A stretch of DNA of 64,000 nucleotides from assembly GCF_047675955.1 (NCBI RefSeq), contig NC_132931.1, positions 4,185,001-4,249,000 on the forward strand, written 5' to 3'. Made by a program: the position numbers and the translations under genes. The stretch is from Chlorocebus sabaeus (Eukaryota > Chordata > Mammalia > Primates > Cercopithecidae). Below are positions 22,746 through 34,205 of this stretch, piece after piece. Below the pieces are notes generated by a model. That model did no database searches, had not been told where the DNA came from, and saw only the letters and a program-made list of their open reading frames with translations. Numbering within the stretch: position 1 is the stretch's first letter; each line of letters opens with the position of its first letter.

Positions 22746-25520
22746 TGTCCTCCTGTGTATTTTCTCAATGCTTTGTTACTGTCTGTGTAACTGAATTAGA
22801 GTCACCCAAGTATAAATCTGCCTCACTACGGTGGGAACTTGGGCACAGCAGGAACCTGATTTTTGTCGTCTCTCTACGGCTTTGTCCTAGGTTGTTGACA
22901 CATTCTGGGGGCGTTTACTGAAGGACGTCTAAGCAATAGCTTTATACAGAAAATCTAGGTCTTTTATACAACATTGATGGGACTGTATGATGGGGCTCTT
23001 GGTTTCGGGATGTGGACGACATAACCAATGCTATACTTAACAGCGGACACTGGATGGGAAAAAGTCAGTTGCCCCTGATGAAATAATACACTTCCACCGT
23101 TAATCCATAACATTCATCTAGTTGTTCCTTTTCTATGACTGCTTGTCACAGCAGAACCGCACTGGTGCTTTTCTCAATAACTTTCTTTAATTTGTACTAT
23201 GTTTTAAGAATGTTTTCTGCCTTATATATTTATTGATTGCTTTTCCCTAGAATGAGTTGCTTTGGGGTCTCAATCTATCTGTGTTTTTTGTTGGTTTCCT
23301 CAAATTCATCTTCAAAGTAGGTGGGATCAATCACTCATATAATCAATCACATAGGCTGTCAATAAAATTGTGCTGAACAGGACTGTCATCATCCCATTAG
23401 GGAGCTAATTAGAAACCTTATCTTCCAGTGCTTGGTGAAGAAAACGGGAACTTTTCCTGTGTACTAGCGAATGTGATGGGAAAAGTGAGCCCCCGGGACC
23501 GAGGTGGGACTGAGGGCAGAGTCAGCTACGTGGCTGTCTCACCTTGGGAGAGGGTTCTAAGAGCCCTGGGCTGGGGCTCAGTTAATTGGTTCCAGTGCTT
23601 CCTTCTTCCCTGAAGGGATATGTGTCTTCCCTCAGGCCATTTAGGAAGGCTGGAAGGTCCTCCCAGGAAAAGAGATGAGAATGTTTGGGAGTAGGAGGAA
23701 TCCTGAGAGCTAGGACGATCCTAAGGCTCAACTCAGGCTGGCCCATGAAGAAAAGTGAGATCCAGAGAAAGGGCTGAGGACAGCAGGTTGCTGGGAAAAA
23801 GAGGCCCATTAAGGCTTGGCCTTGGCCTGCAGCTTTCAGGGATAAGAAGGTCTGACTGAGGAGAAAGAACACCAGGGCTTGGAGGTTAGGGGACAGAACT
23901 GAGAAGATACACCAAAAAGAAACAGAAAATGAGGACAGCTCCAAGCAGAATTTGGCCTCAGACCGATTGGGGGGATTACCCTTCACCAGGTCCATCAGTG
24001 TGAGTGGAAACAAAAGCCCCGGCCTCCTTGAGGGCACCTGGTGCACTCTCCAGGCTGGGCAGATGAAATGCTGGGAGCCAAATGACAAACAGAAGGAAAC
24101 GCCAGCTTTCAGAAATCTGTCCATAGCCATGCTGGCACCCAGCACTCCTCAGCTTAGAGTGCCGGGCACAGGGGCTTATGAAGTGACTCTCCAGCCCTCT
24201 AAGGACAGATGTTCTGCAGGTCTGGTACTGCAGCCTGGCCTCCTTGCCTTGCACAACGGCTGCCTGTGGGCTTGCTAGGCCTTCCCATTCTAGAAGCCCC
24301 TGGGAGGGGGGTGCCTGTGGCGTTTCTGGACTGGGCTCTGTTCTGCACAGGCAGCATCTGCCCAGACCACCAGGTCTGAGGACACTCTCCCTTCGGAGCC
24401 CTCTACAAGGGGCTTCCCTCTTGGTCCACCACTGCCCCAGCCTTCCATCTACTCATCCTCCTATTTTAACAGTGAAAGACATGCACACAGAATGCTTCCT
24501 AATTACTACTTTCATGGCAGATGCAGTCATTTCCTTGGATTTTTACTGCCATTAGTTTTCCTCACCGATTTATCCTTAGCTACTCTCCTTGAATCTTGCT
24601 TGCCTCCCCTGAGCCTTTCCTCCTCGCTCCTCACGGCTTGTCAGCACGCCTCCAGTCCCCAGGAGAGATGGAAAGCCTTGTAGAGCCCACTGCGCAAACA
24701 CACATTCCTATTCATTTATCACATTTAGCATGCGCACTTCCACTCTCATCAAAACCGGCCCCAGCTCGCTAACTCATTTCCCTCTCCCAATTACAAATTA
24801 GTCCATTAGGCTGTCTGCAGTAGGCCCTCTGTTGCATCTTGGTAATGGCTTCTGAGATTTCCATCATAATCGTAATGGCTCCCTATGCAGCCATGAGGGC
24901 AGATGGAGGCCGCTAGTGGGTAATGAGCTATCACGCTACCAAAGGGCACAGCCCTGGGCTCATTATTTAGTCTTGGCTGTTTTGTGAAAACAACAAGAAA
25001 GGTAAAATGCTGAAGGGAACACTTTAGCATATTAAATTAACACTTCTTGAAAATTCTCTCTGTAAACACGCCATATTTTCCCTTTATGCAACATCCCCAG
25101 TGTCGGAGCACACTATGGAGGGTTGGCTAGGAGGGGGTGCAGGGGAGGAAAGGAGAAGGATGAGGGAAATGAGTCAGAAAAAGGAGGGCAAAATATGTCA
25201 CTCAAGAACATTTCACAACATGCTGGAGAAGTCTTCACACTAAGCGGCTAGCATCCTCTCCCAGTAATGCTCCTATCATACCAACTCCTTTGCCTTCCAA
25301 ATAGGGAGGGGCTGTCCTCAGCAGCCAGCCTCACTCCATGAGGCTCTGTCCCTAAACACCAGTTTACCACCATGCCCACAGGGAAAGGCCCTGTGGGACC
25401 TAGACAAGGTACTGTCTGCTGCAGCTTTTAAAGTGGTGCTACGCAATCTTTTTTTTCTCTCTTTTTATTTATTTTTTTTAGGGAAAATACAAAAACAACA
25501 AAACAAACGAAACCAAAAGG
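22746..25520. other. Long single-copy stretch containing the window's longest open frame
   Basis: No interspersed repeat is recognised over about 2.8 kb. It contains a 187-codon minus-strand frame (23582-24145, described in the findings), which has no domain I recognise. A candidate regulatory block lies at 24690-25040. T-rich runs are at about 25449-25480. Confidence 0.45.
24690..25040. promoter_or_regulatory. Candidate conserved non-coding element
   Basis: The block holds CCCAATTACAAATTAGTCC, CATCATAATCGTAATGGCTC, GTGGGTAATGAGCTATCACG and GCATATTAAATTAAC. Homeodomain-type AATTA/TAAT cores are dense and no repeat is present. Inference from motifs only. Confidence 0.25.
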
Positions 25521-25570
25521 ACCACTATCACCACCACCACCACCTCCACCACCACCATGACCACCACCAC
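25521..25570. repeat. CCA/CAC trinucleotide repeat
   Basis: About 14 ACC-type units with three interruptions (TAT, CTC, ATG) precede an Alu-containing MIR. Confidence 0.9.
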
Positions 25571-25592
25571 AGACTACCAGCCCATGCACGAC

Positions 25593-26160
25593 AACAATAG
25601 CTAACATTTATTTTTATTTACTTTTTAATTGAGATGGAATCTCACTCTGTCACACAGGCGGCAGTGCAGTGGCGTGATCTCGGTTCACTGCAACCTCTGC
25701 CTATTAGGTTTAAGCAATCCTCCCACCTCAGCCTCCTGAGCAGCTGGGATTACAGGCACGTGCCCCCACGCCTGGCTATTTTTTTTTTTTTTTTTTTTAG
25801 TAGAGACGGGGTTTTGCTATATTGGCCCAGGCTGGTCTCGAACTCTTGACCTCAAGTGATCCTCCCGCCTCGGCCCCCAAAGTGCTAGGATGATGGGTGT
25901 GAGCCACCGTGCCTGGCCAACAACTAATATTTGTTAAGCACTAACTTTGGCCTGACACGGCACTAATAAGCACTCGACATATACTACTATTAGTTCATTT
26001 AATCTTCACAATGTCCCTAGGTGACAGGGCTATGGCTGATGAGGAAACCAAAGATGAGCAAGGTTTGATAACTTCCCCAAGGGCATAGAGAGAGACAAGA
26101 TGTGAGCCTCAGCAGCGTGACTGGCAAGCTTACACCCTAACGCCTGTGCCCTGTAGCACT
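25593..26160 (+). mobile_element. MIR SINE split by an Alu
   Basis: The 5' MIR piece ACAATAGCTAACATTTATTT lies just left of an antisense Alu. The remainder resumes after it with ACTAATATTTGTTAAGCACT, then CATTTAATCTTCACAATGTCCC, GATGAGGAAACCAAAGATGAG and TGATAACTTCCCCAAGGGCA. The order matches sense MIR nearly end to end. Confidence 0.85.
25621..25918 (-). mobile_element. Alu SINE, AluS-like, nested in a MIR
   Basis: An antisense Alu runs from GAGATGGAATCTCACTCTGT to GTGAGCCACCGTGCCTGGCC. The middle T-rich linker is expanded to about 18 T (25780-25798). Insertion in the first 30 bases of the MIR duplicated a TAGCTAACATTT-like target. Confidence 0.95.
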
Positions 26161-26715
26161 GTGCCCTCGGAGGACTGGGGTGGCACCTTTCCTTCTAGAG
26201 CTGGCCTCTCTAGGTCTCTAGGAGCCCTAACATCACCTCCCACCAAGCTTCTTGCATACTTTTGGTAAGATTTACCTGGCAGAGGCAGACTTCTGATTTA
26301 ATAGAGTTATTTTTCCTAATGTCATCAACCCTTGCAAAACAGTTTATCCCCGATGCCCCTTGACCCTCAGCTTCATTAGGTTTTTTTCTTGAATAAGTGA
26401 CAGCCTTTGGTTGCCAGTCCTTAATTTTTCAATGTAGAGTTGAATTCAGGCTTCTCAGAATACGTCTCTTCAGGTCTCCTTCCTGGAGGAAGAGCTGGCC
26501 GCGGCTGCACCCTGCATGGCGATCCAGGTGCCAGCACCCTTGCTGGATGGAAATGAACAGCAATCATAAAGATCACAATTATAAAGCGGGAAATGTGACA
26601 GGAACACACGGGGTCCCCCTAATGGGAGCCAGTCCAGGCAGAGGTTGAGCCCACAGCGGTTTTGAGGAAACACAGGTGTGAGTCTCATGAAACCAGAGAT
26701 ACTTTTTTTTCTGAA
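26161..26715. other. Single-copy non-coding stretch
   Basis: No gene or repeat is recognised. Overlapping 62-83 codon frames on both strands at 26397-26688 cancel each other as evidence. Confidence 0.5.
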
Positions 26716-27545
26716 GGGTTTAGAAATTTATTTTTACAAATTCAATAGTTTTTGGGGTACAGGTGGTTTTCAGTTATATGGATAAGTACTTTAGTGGTGA
26801 TTTCTGAGATTTTGGTGTACCCGTCACCCGAGCAGTGTACACTGTATCCAATATGTAGCCTTTTATCCCTCACTCCCCTCCCTCCCTTTCCCCCGAGTCC
26901 CCTAAGTCCAATATCTCATTCTTAGGCCTTTGCATCCTCACAGCTTAGCTCCCACATATAGGTGAGAACACACGACATTTAGTTTTCCATTCTTGAATTA
27001 CTTCACTTAGAATGATGGCCTCCAGCTCCATCCATGGTGCTGCAAAGGCCATTGTTTCGTGGCTGAGTAGTATTCTATGGTGTATATATACGACATTTTC
27101 TTTATCCACTTGTTGGTTGATGGGCATTTAGTTTGGTTCCATATTTTTGCAATTGTGAATTGTGCTACTGTAAACATACACGTGCACATATCTTTTTCAT
27201 ATGACTTATTTTCCTTTGGATAGACACCAAGTAGTGGGATTGCTGGATTGAAGGACAGTTCTACTTTTAGTTCTTTAAGGTATCTCCATACTGTTTTCCA
27301 TAGTGGTTGCACTAGTTTACATTCCCATCAGCAGTGTAGAAGTGTTCCCTTTTCACCACAATCAAGGCAACGTCTATTTTTTTTTTTTTTTGGACTTTCG
27401 AATTATGGCCATTCTTGCAGGAGTAAGGTGGTATCTTATTGTGGTTTTACTTCGCATTTCACTCATAATTAGTGATGCTGAACATTTTTTCATATGTTTA
27501 TTGGCTGTTTGTGTATCTTCTTTTGAGAACTGTCTATTTATGTCC
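26716..27545 (-). mobile_element. LINE L1 3' portion (ORF2 C-terminus and 3' UTR), 5'-truncated
   Basis: The 3' UTR reads AATTCAATAGTTTTTGGGG then GTGTACACTGTATCCAATATG on the plus strand. Upstream in element sense, minus-strand frames at 27007-27312 (LWKTVWRYLKELKVELSFNP near the start) and 26945-27127 (ending in a CGS terminus) are the L1 ORF2 protein C-terminal region, split by a frameshift. A T tract interrupts it at 27376-27391. The 3' UTR type suggests L1MA or L1PB age. Confidence 0.92.
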
Positions 27546-27739
27546 AGAGGTACTTCTTCTGACAAACGTTGGTAAATAATAAAATGTGGAGATATTTTCA
27601 AAAGGCTTTTGTCCCTGCTTTCAAGTCATCCTACACCTTTCCTAAAATGCCTAAGGTTGATCCCAAACCTACAATCTCATTGTTCTTTATTGGCTCTTAA
27701 ATCCATTAACACACTGCTTCTCTCTAAAGAGCAAGAAGG
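27546..27739. other. Short unique stretch
   Basis: No gene or repeat is recognised. Confidence 0.4.
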
Positions 27740-27890
27740 CCTTTCACATCTACTGTCTCATTCATCCCCACAGTGGCTCTGGGAGCCCCCTGGGGAGGGC
27801 ATAATTATCCCCAGGATACTGAGGAGGGAGGTAACTAGCTTGTCTAAGAATGAGAATGAAAGCTGAGACCCTGAGTTCCTGTCAGGGGCT
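27740..27890 (+). mobile_element. MIR SINE fragment
   Basis: CTGTCTCATTCATCCCCACAGTGGCTCTGG, then ATAATTATCCCCAGGATACTGAGG and GTAACTAGCTTGTCTAAG in decayed form follow the sense MIR order. Confidence 0.65.
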
Positions 27891-28685
27891 AACCCTGACC
27901 ACCTCAGAACTCCCCGGTGGCTTTGCAGCTCCAGAAGCCACACGTGCTCTTCCAAACAAATCCCCAAGTACTACTCTGACCACAAAACATGATGCCAGTT
28001 TGGAAAAGCTGACTTCTAAGAGTGGAAATGGCCCAAGCCCAGAGTTCAGAATGGGTCCGGGGGTAAGTAGAGTAGGGAACCAGTCAACTTTGCTAGGCTG
28101 TAAAATACAAATTTATGAGCTGTTTTTGTTAAATTCCGATATGGATTTTTGAAAATGAAAAGGATGGATGGTTAGATGGCAGCAAGATGTTTAATCAATG
28201 TCATAAAATATAACATTCATTGGGCTTCTAAAATGAAATTAATAATCTGTGTAGAAGTATCATTAGGAGATAAGTGACAATTCAGGCTTTGATTTGTAAC
28301 TTGCAACAAATCTTACTTCCATAATAATTCAAGCATTTTTAGGGATATTCATCTTTATTAAAATATACCCAAGCTTTTGCCCCTCTGCTTCACAATCAAG
28401 CCTTTCTTTCCCTTCAGGGCAGACCACTAAATAAAAAAGGATACATTATCATATACATGCTTTAAATTAATGAAGACAGAAATATCATATTTAAATTAAA
28501 TCAGGATTTCTCACTTGCTGCTTATCAGGGGAACTTAGCTATCTTTAATAAGTTTTTTTTTCCTTCTCCTTTTATCTGAGAGACTGGGCTTGAGCTGGCT
28601 CTATCTGAGCTGATGAGACATCTCACTTTCATTCAAAAGGCTAAAGCAAGGGATAGAGCGCAATGCCGTTCTCCTACATAAATCC
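27891..28685. other. Single-copy AT-rich stretch
   Basis: No gene or repeat is recognised. The part from 28140 to 28560 is AT-rich with repeated TTAAATTAA-type motifs. A short T run is at 28552-28562. Confidence 0.45.
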
Positions 28686-28850
28686 AACAACTGTAAAGTA
28701 ATATTTTAGAGCTGAAAGGGACTTCAAAATCACCTAGCCTTAGATCTTCATTTTCCAGATGAGGAAACTGTGGTCCAGAGAGGGATACCACAAGGACAAA
28801 CCAGAGAGCCGCTGGGCAAGGACACAGGTTGCTCACCTCCACACCATTCA
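28686..28850 (+). mobile_element. Ancient SINE-like repeat (MIR-type core)
   Basis: TAGAGCTGAAAGGGACTTC, ATCACCTAGCC and TTTTCCAGATGAGGAAACTG, then CCAGAGAGGGATACC recall a common mammalian-wide repeat with a MIR-like middle. The exact family is uncertain. Confidence 0.55.
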
Positions 28851-29466
28851 GTCCTGTCTCCCCTTCACTTTGAAAATCAGGACCAAATGGGGGAAACAGA
28901 AGCCGGACTCTAACACATCTAAGTCATGGGTATTTGCAGTCCCTTTTATTTTCTTTTGGTTTATTCAGGAAGAGGGAAGCAGAGGAGCATGACTAGTTGG
29001 CAATGAGGAAAGTCAGGAACTTCTCAATTCACATGCTTCACCCTAACAGGTCAAACACTGTATCCATTCGTCCTCGCACATAGTCCTTTGCTTTTCACAT
29101 GAGCCTAGGTAGGGAGCCCTCAAGGTGGGGCTGCTTGCCCCTGGGGATAAACTGGAGAACAGAGTAGAAGACAGCCATGAGCTCCCTTGGTGGGAAAAGG
29201 CTGGCGGCAGAGCTCTCAAATTCAGGGGCCCCAGAGAGGTGATGTGCCCATCTCCCTCTAAAGCTTGATCTCCAACCCTTCTGTCAATGCCCTCCCCATC
29301 TCCAACCCCCCACACAAAGAAGGGGCCATTCAGATTTCATATAAAAAACTCAATAGAAAAAATAAACAGAAAAACAGATCACATATGACATGTCCCAACT
29401 GCTTTGAGTTCCACACAATTATCCTTCTTTGAGTAGATAAAAATATAATTCCATACATAGGAATTA

Positions 29467-29503
29467 TGTGTGTGTGTGTGTGTGTATACACATACATATA
29501 TGA
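29467..29503. repeat. TG/CA microsatellite
   Basis: About nine TG units pass into TATACACATACATATATG. Confidence 0.9.
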
Positions 29504-30279
29504 CAGCTCTCTATCTACCTACCTACCTCCTTCCTGCCATTTCAGAACTATTAGAGAAAGCAGCAGGGATGGGGCTGTGTAAACTGTGCTCCTCACTCGT
29601 GTTCAAACAGCCCACTTTCAAGCATGAAACTTCATTTAGGATTCATGGAGACGTTGGGATAAGCACACTATTCAGAGTCAAGAAAGGTAACAAATAAATA
29701 TCATTTTCATCTTCATGCCACCTGCAGAGGCCCTTCCCCCAATTCCCTTTTACCCCAGATATGTTCTGATTTTTTGTCTAGAACAGCACAGGATAATCCT
29801 TGCAGAATCCGAGCCTAGGCCTCAGTCACCCCTTAACATAAAGAGAAGGTGACCCATTAAAATACTAAATGTCCAGTGACTCCTCTGGGGGCTGTCTTAA
29901 CATGTATTCATTCTCTCGGTCTTTCTCCTTTTTCCTCACTCAAATTCCTTTCCCTTCCTTGACCTCTTACATCATTGCCCTTAACTAGGATCCTCCCTAC
30001 CTTTTCAGAGTGTGATGGGGACTAATAAGACGAGGAAGCCACAGAGAGTACAGGAGGAGGACAAAGTGCCCCAGAGGTGGGGAGTAGGACTCTGGGGGCC
30101 TTATGTGAGATAAATGGTCGCAGTAAATCCCCGTGCCCTTACAGCTTTGTCCTCCAGAGGTTTTAAGGAGGAATGCTTGATGTGTCTCAATGAACACTTT
30201 TTCCTAAACCCCTGAAAATTTCATTACGATCATTTATCTTCAAAGAAATCAAAATGCACCCCATCCCCACCTCCCATGG

Positions 30280-30800
30280 AAAGGTTAGGTCTTTTGCTCA
30301 AGCCTACGGACTTTAACCTCATAAATATTCCCAGCTATAAGATCTTATTAAGAAGGTATGTCTCCCAGGAGCATAAAACCATCAAGCTGTAAATTTTATT
30401 TAATTTCCCATGAGATCTTATGGCCTCATACATATAATTAGAGTGCAGTATAGAGCACTTTTTTGTGTTTTGTCAATAAATCACCAGGGAACAATCAACG
30501 TTTAAGAGGACAAGCTTTAATGATTTTTCAGACCCCTAAGCAATCGTGCCTCCACAATGGCAAGCCAGTCTTTAACCTCATCTAACTAGGACTGTGGACT
30601 GTGGCGTCAGATAGGACCCCAAACACTTAATCCTATTAGATTCCCCAGCCCAGACAATCATGGCACAATACACAGGGGACGTATTGATTTTGATGTGGCC
30701 GACAGAGAAGACAAGCCGACCTACTGACAGTGCTTTATTAAGTGTTTACAAATTAAATATCTGAAGGTCTGCAGTAGGCCCAGCTCAGTTAAATGGGCCG
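30280..30800. promoter_or_regulatory. Candidate conserved non-coding element
   Basis: This 0.5-kb repeat-free block contains a forkhead-type TGTTTACA (30743-30750), CAAATTAAATATC, GTCAATAAATCACC, TTTAATGATTTTTCAG and several GATCTTA motifs (30343, 30415). It lies inside a long stretch with no young transposable elements. Conservation is not measurable here. Confidence 0.25.
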
Positions 30801-31199
30801 GGGTGAGATGTGTGACGGGACCCACAGGGATGTGTTGAATCTAGGAGGCCTGGGTAAATGACAGGGCAGGACCTACTCCCTTGACTTCTGCACTGGCTTT
30901 TCCAGAATGTCAAGATGCTGTAAGAGAAATTCCATAGAGGCAATTTGCCGTTGTTTTAAAGCTTGCTTAAAAGTTTACCACAGGAGTTGACCACAAACTC
31001 ATGACGTGGCGTTTATCATGTCAGAATATGGTTGTTCAATGAAAGCACCAACTTCAGCCTCCCTTGGTTAGGGCTCCAGAAGGAAGAACCCTGCTCCTTC
31101 GGGTTTCTCCCTGCACTGTGCTTTCTAAGCAAACCTGCAGTCTGGCACATAAGCATGAGTCCTTCATCTTACATTTGTCCTGAGAGTTCCCTTCCCTGC

Positions 31200-31580
31200 T
31201 CAAAACTATTTTAAAAGGCTCCAGGTTTCTCTGCCAGGCATTCAACACTTGCCACAGTCTGTACTGGGTGTGCCTCTCACAGTGTTTTTCAACATAAGCC
31301 TTCAACTCTCACTAAACTCATCTCAGAGCCTTTACACGTGTGTGGTTCCAACAGGAACAACGTGCACTGCTCACCTCTGTATCTTTCCTCAGCAGTTTCT
31401 CTCCCTGCAAAGACTACTCCCTGCCCCAGCTGAGCAACTCACATCCCACCCAACCTTTGAGGTACTGCTTAAATTTCTCTTCCTCCTTGAAGCCTTCTCT
31501 GATCATCCTAGAAATGATGTTCTCTGAGTTCCTAAGCTTATCATTTCCTGGTGATCCTTTATGTTTTCCAGTATCTGTAT
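31200..31580 (+). mobile_element. LINE L2-like fragment
   Basis: AAAAGGCTCCAGGTTTCTCT, CAGAGCCTTTACACGTGTGTGGTTCC, GAGGTACTGCTTAAATTTCTC and GAAGCCTTCTCTGATCATCC resemble the sense L2 3' region: the TTTGCACTTGCTGTTCC block, then the TCAAATGTCACCTCC block, then the CTGACCAC block. Very diverged. Confidence 0.55.
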
Positions 31581-33357
31581 CATCTCCTCAGCTGGACTAC
31601 GTTCCTGGAGTTTCCACTACACATCCTTCCCGTCTCCTGCCACGCAGGTACCAAGGTATGGGATCCGGCACAGAACAGGGCTGTGGGTTGACGGACTCAC
31701 CACCTGACTGATCAGGTGCTCTTGGGTATACGTATCATCTTATGCCCAAGAGCACCTGATCCCAAGACACTCAGGAAATGAGGGCGAAAAGACGACCAGG
31801 TGCATTCCCCTTATGGATTGGTCCCTCCAGTCCTCTGCTCAAAATGTCAAGAGGGAAGTGGGAATGAATGAGCCTTAAGAACTTGCTCTGTTCTGTGACT
31901 CTGTTCTGTTCTGTGACTCTGTTCTGTCAAAATAAGTATGCAAGGATATGGCCATGTAGATTGGCAAAAGCATGTATCCTGCTATTTTATCACCTTTTGT
32001 TCTGTGCTATTTCTACCTCAACATTCTAAATGACCCTCAAGATGAGACACCTACTGAGCTGCATGTGTTAGACTAAAGTACAACTCAGTGTGCCAATCCA
32101 GCTCACATTCCTGGCTCAAAGTTGTCCTATGTGTATGTGCACACACACGTACACGTACACTGGACATATCTGTCTAGTTTCCGCCCTTGATATCGCTTGT
32201 GATAAACCCATTCCAAAAGTATAATAAAGGCTAAGAACAACTGCAGTGAGAGAGAGATCTGCCAAGATAATCTGGCCTGTTTCTTGCCTGCAAGTAATCC
32301 GATATCCTTTTCAATTGTTCCCAGACAGCCATACCATCTCTGCCTCGGGCATCACAATTTGCCATATTTTAGGGGGACGGTCAGTGTTTAGCACAGTGCT
32401 TGGAACGCAAGAAGACCTCAAAAAATGTAAGCTATTATTTACATCACCCTCATTATCATCTACCTGTCCTGCACTTACCTTTCACACTCTTATACCTTGG
32501 TCTCTCTGGGCCCCTGGTTTTTCAAATGAGTGGTGAAAGCTGATTTAGGGTTAGCACAGTGGTGAGGGAAACCCCGGGGACTCACACCCCTACCTTTGTT
32601 TTATAGATTAGGCTTCCCTTCCACGTCTGATATAAATTGAAGAAGAGTTCAGGAAGCAAAAAGAGCCAGAAAAACCAATGCCCTCAACCAAATCTCTAGT
32701 CTTTGGCATCATTTTTTTTCAGGTACTACCGTGGTATTACATATGGCAGTGATTCATGCTGGTGAACTGAAAATACATCTGCACTGTGGAAGAAGAGCTG
32801 TTCAGTGCATCATCAGTAATGTCTGCTCCATGGTGTCTAGGCTACTCGTGGAGGGCAGGGCTTGCGGTTGACATTGTGGACTACGGGGAAGTGGCAAGTG
32901 TAGGAGTGTGGCTGGTGTCTTTCGGGGAGAAGTAGCAGTGCTCACTGTCCTCAAGAAAGGCTTCATGCCTCAGAGCGTGCCCCTGAAGGGTCAGGGGCGG
33001 TGCTGGGCTTCAGAATCAAGCTCCATAAAACAAATGGCTGCAAATGTCCTTTCCCCAACCTTACAATGCAGTAATTCATAAAATCCTCCAAGGAACATTT
33101 TATGGCTTTATATTAATGTTCATTTAGGAAAGAAGTGAAAAGGGCATCGTCAAGATTTTTAAAAATCATTAAAAAGGGTCCGCACTAGGGTTCACAGTGA
33201 TACCTTCGTACAAAAAATGCACTGATATACCATAAAAATTGTTCTAAGGTACTATTTTTTCATCATTTTTATATGACCTCCTTTTTCTCTGCACTTAACT
33301 ACTGAGAAAAAAAAGTAGACTGGGTAATTAAATTTTCTCTTCATTTTCATCTTAATT
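31581..33357. other. Single-copy stretch with hairpin and CTGTT repeats
   Basis: Contains the inverted repeat at 31710-31761 and a local iteration of CTCTGTTCTGTGA-like units at about 31886-31928. A mixed CA/GTAC patch lies at about 32130-32160. The span 32375-32460 may hold a decayed L2 or MIR end (TTTAGCACAGTGCTTGGAAC), too weak to call separately. Confidence 0.45.
31710..31761. repeat. Long-armed hairpin (21-bp arms, 10-nt loop)
   Basis: Arms 31710-31730 and 31741-31761 are reverse complements with a single mismatch near the loop. The core is ATCAGGTGCTCTTGGG on the left and CCCAAGAGCACCTGAT on the right. The loop is CGTATCATCT. A further CACCTGA at 31701-31707 could pair alternatively with 31712-31718. 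Confidence 0.97.
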
Positions 33358-33460
33358 CAATAAATATTAATCAAGTATTTATAATACGCCAAGTACGATG
33401 TTAAGGGTCTGGCGACATAATATCTAATCTCCATTTTCAAGGAGCTCAAAGTTTGTAGAT
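33358..33460 (-). mobile_element. LINE L2 3'-terminus fragment
   Basis: CAATAAATATTAATCAAGTA, then CCAAGTACGATGTTAAGGG and TTTTCAAGGAGCTCAAAGTT follow the antisense L2 end order. Confidence 0.55.
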
Positions 33461-33999
33461 TCATTTAAAATAATAAAACAAATGAAAGTAATAATTATCT
33501 GTGTACATGTGCAACCCTTTATGATGATCTTATATGTATTAACTTTAACTTGATTTTCAGTGTTTTGTAGCCAGTTTGCTAATAAAAAACTGGAGCAAAG
33601 AAACAAGTCATGAACGCTAGTAATGGCAATAATGGGTGAAGAGCCCTTCTCTGTGCTGGAGGATGGTGTGAAGGACTCATGAGAGCCTTAAAAGAAGTTA
33701 TGGTCTTGAACGAAAGAGGTGGATGACACTGGTGGTGCCACCATATTTGCATATACAGCTAAGAAAAGGATAAATAGGGCTGAGTGGATTTAAAAATAAG
33801 AGAGAGAGGGGAACTACTTCTGGGTGGTGGTTTTTGGAAGAGCCTCCTGCAAGTAAGGCAGGGAGTCCCTTAGTCATTCCTTCTTCTTGACGGATGGATT
33901 CTTACCCCCTGAGTATAGGAAACACATCTGTCAAAGCAAGCACCTGAATGGGAGGCCTCCGTGTCCAGAGAACAGTTCTACTAGCACGATGTCAGAATG
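33461..33999. other. Single-copy non-coding stretch
   Basis: No gene or repeat is recognised. Confidence 0.45.
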
Positions 34000-34205
34000 A
34001 AGACTCCATTAGAAGGATACACACCGAAATTCAGCAGCGGGTATTTCTGGGTGGTGGAATTATGAGTGATCTTTATTTTCTTCTCTGTACTTACCTTTAT
34101 TTTTGGTATTGAACACGTCTTACTCTTATAATAGAAAAGCAATCTATGTTATTTTTCAGAAGGTTAACAACCAGAACAACAGAACATAAAAAGGAAAAAA
34201 GAAAA
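34000..34205 (+). mobile_element. Probable old LINE 3' tail
   Basis: GAAGGATACACACCGAAATT, TTTCTGGGTGGTGGAATTATGAGTGATCTTTATTTTCTTC and TTGAACACGTCTTACTCTTATAATAG in decayed form resemble a widespread mammalian LINE-type tail. It ends in A-rich sequence at 34186-34208. Family not determined. Confidence 0.4.

Larger units (their letters stand above)
28851..31199. other. Repeat-poor single-copy stretch with a TG microsatellite
   Basis: A TG run spans 29467-29485 followed by TATACACATACATATATG. CTAC repeats are at about 29510-29528. No gene recognised. The block 30280-30800 is listed as a candidate regulatory element. Confidence 0.5.

Noticed and set aside
27007..27312. 101-codon minus-strand frame with clear L1 ORF2 similarity
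   Set aside because: Not an active gene: it is a 5'-truncated, frameshifted L1 remnant and is annotated as a mobile element.
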